This document shows, one piece after another, positions 43,001 to 43,024 of a stretch of 43,024 bases of DNA. Made by a program: the position numbers and the translations under genes. A model generated the notes under the pieces. That model was not told the DNA's origin. It worked only from the letters and a program-made list of their open reading frames with translations, and searched no databases. This stretch comes from Desulfurococcaceae archaeon (lineage in GTDB: Archaea; Thermoproteota; Thermoprotei_A; Sulfolobales; Desulfurococcaceae): the NCBI GenBank assembly GCA_020833225.1, contig JAJHQS010000009.1, forward strand, positions 1 through 43,024, read 5' to 3'. Position 1 is the stretch's first letter. The number at the start of each line of letters is the position of its first letter.

Positions 43001-43024
43001 GCGATCTGAAAATAACTGTAATTA

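Noticed and set aside
1-43024. CRISPR arrays, tRNA genes, rRNA genes
   Set aside because: No regularly spaced direct repeats and no tRNA T-loop motif or rRNA-like sequence was seen while reading both strands.

Overview
The window looks like chromosomal DNA of a hyperthermophilic archaeon of the Thermoproteota (crenarchaeal) type. The reasons are: AT-rich DNA, a class I lysyl-tRNA synthetase, archaeal-type IleRS and LeuRS, archaeal-only families (COG2521 methyltransferase, DUF131 membrane proteins, COG2426 small multidrug exporter, GxGD prepilin peptidase), many TTG and GTG starts, Shine-Dalgarno sites of the GAGGTGA type 6-7 nt before starts, TATA boxes, and a box C/D sRNA candidate. Genus cannot be fixed from the sequence alone.

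Left part (1-12 kb): the 3' part of an IS200/IS605-type tnpB broken by one in-frame TGA, then a minus-strand run of two complete three-subunit molybdenum-hydroxylase sets (large, FAD and 2Fe-2S subunits, twice) ending in a MoaD-like sulfur carrier. Divergent from this run is a cyclic amidohydrolase (dihydroorotase or allantoinase type). Convergent with the amidohydrolase is pyrB, and between them lies a box C/D sRNA candidate that touches the pyrB stop codon.

Middle (11.5-21.4 kb): a MATE exporter, a COG2426 membrane protein divergent from an HD-domain protein, a second HD (dGTPase-like) protein with a zinc-ribbon partner, an archaeal prepilin peptidase, a membrane-anchored coiled-coil PD-(D/E)XK protein, a YkgJ-type cysteine-cluster protein and two tandem DUF131 membrane proteins. 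Between the nuclease-like and YkgJ genes is the most striking element: a GC-rich 191-nt segment that folds into a nearly continuous 80-bp rod, with G.U pairs biased to one strand and a TATA-like box at the right distance upstream. It is probably a structured non-coding RNA.

21.6-27.5 kb: a zinc/manganese-type ABC importer (ATPase divergent from binding protein and permease) with two copies of the palindrome TTGTGCACAA around the shared promoter. It is followed by a NikR-like regulator that lost the nickel ligands but has a His-rich linker. Next come a COG2521 methyltransferase, a protein with an endonuclease-III-like Fe-S loop and two uncharacterised genes, one of them bactofilin-like.

27.6-33.6 kb: a decayed MscS channel gene, a DrrAB-like ABC exporter, SufC-SufB iron-sulfur assembly genes, an MgtE magnesium channel divergent from suf, and a cytidine deaminase. 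Right part (33.6-43 kb): ileS, a dolichol-phosphate-mannose-synthase-like glycosyltransferase, lysS (class I), leuS, and the 5' part of a marC-family gene with an apparent frameshift at the window edge.

Two genes, the importer's binding protein and the cytidine deaminase, appear to start at CTG, each with a strong Shine-Dalgarno site at the normal distance and no alternative ATG, GTG or TTG that keeps the expected N-terminus. No tRNA, rRNA or CRISPR array was seen.
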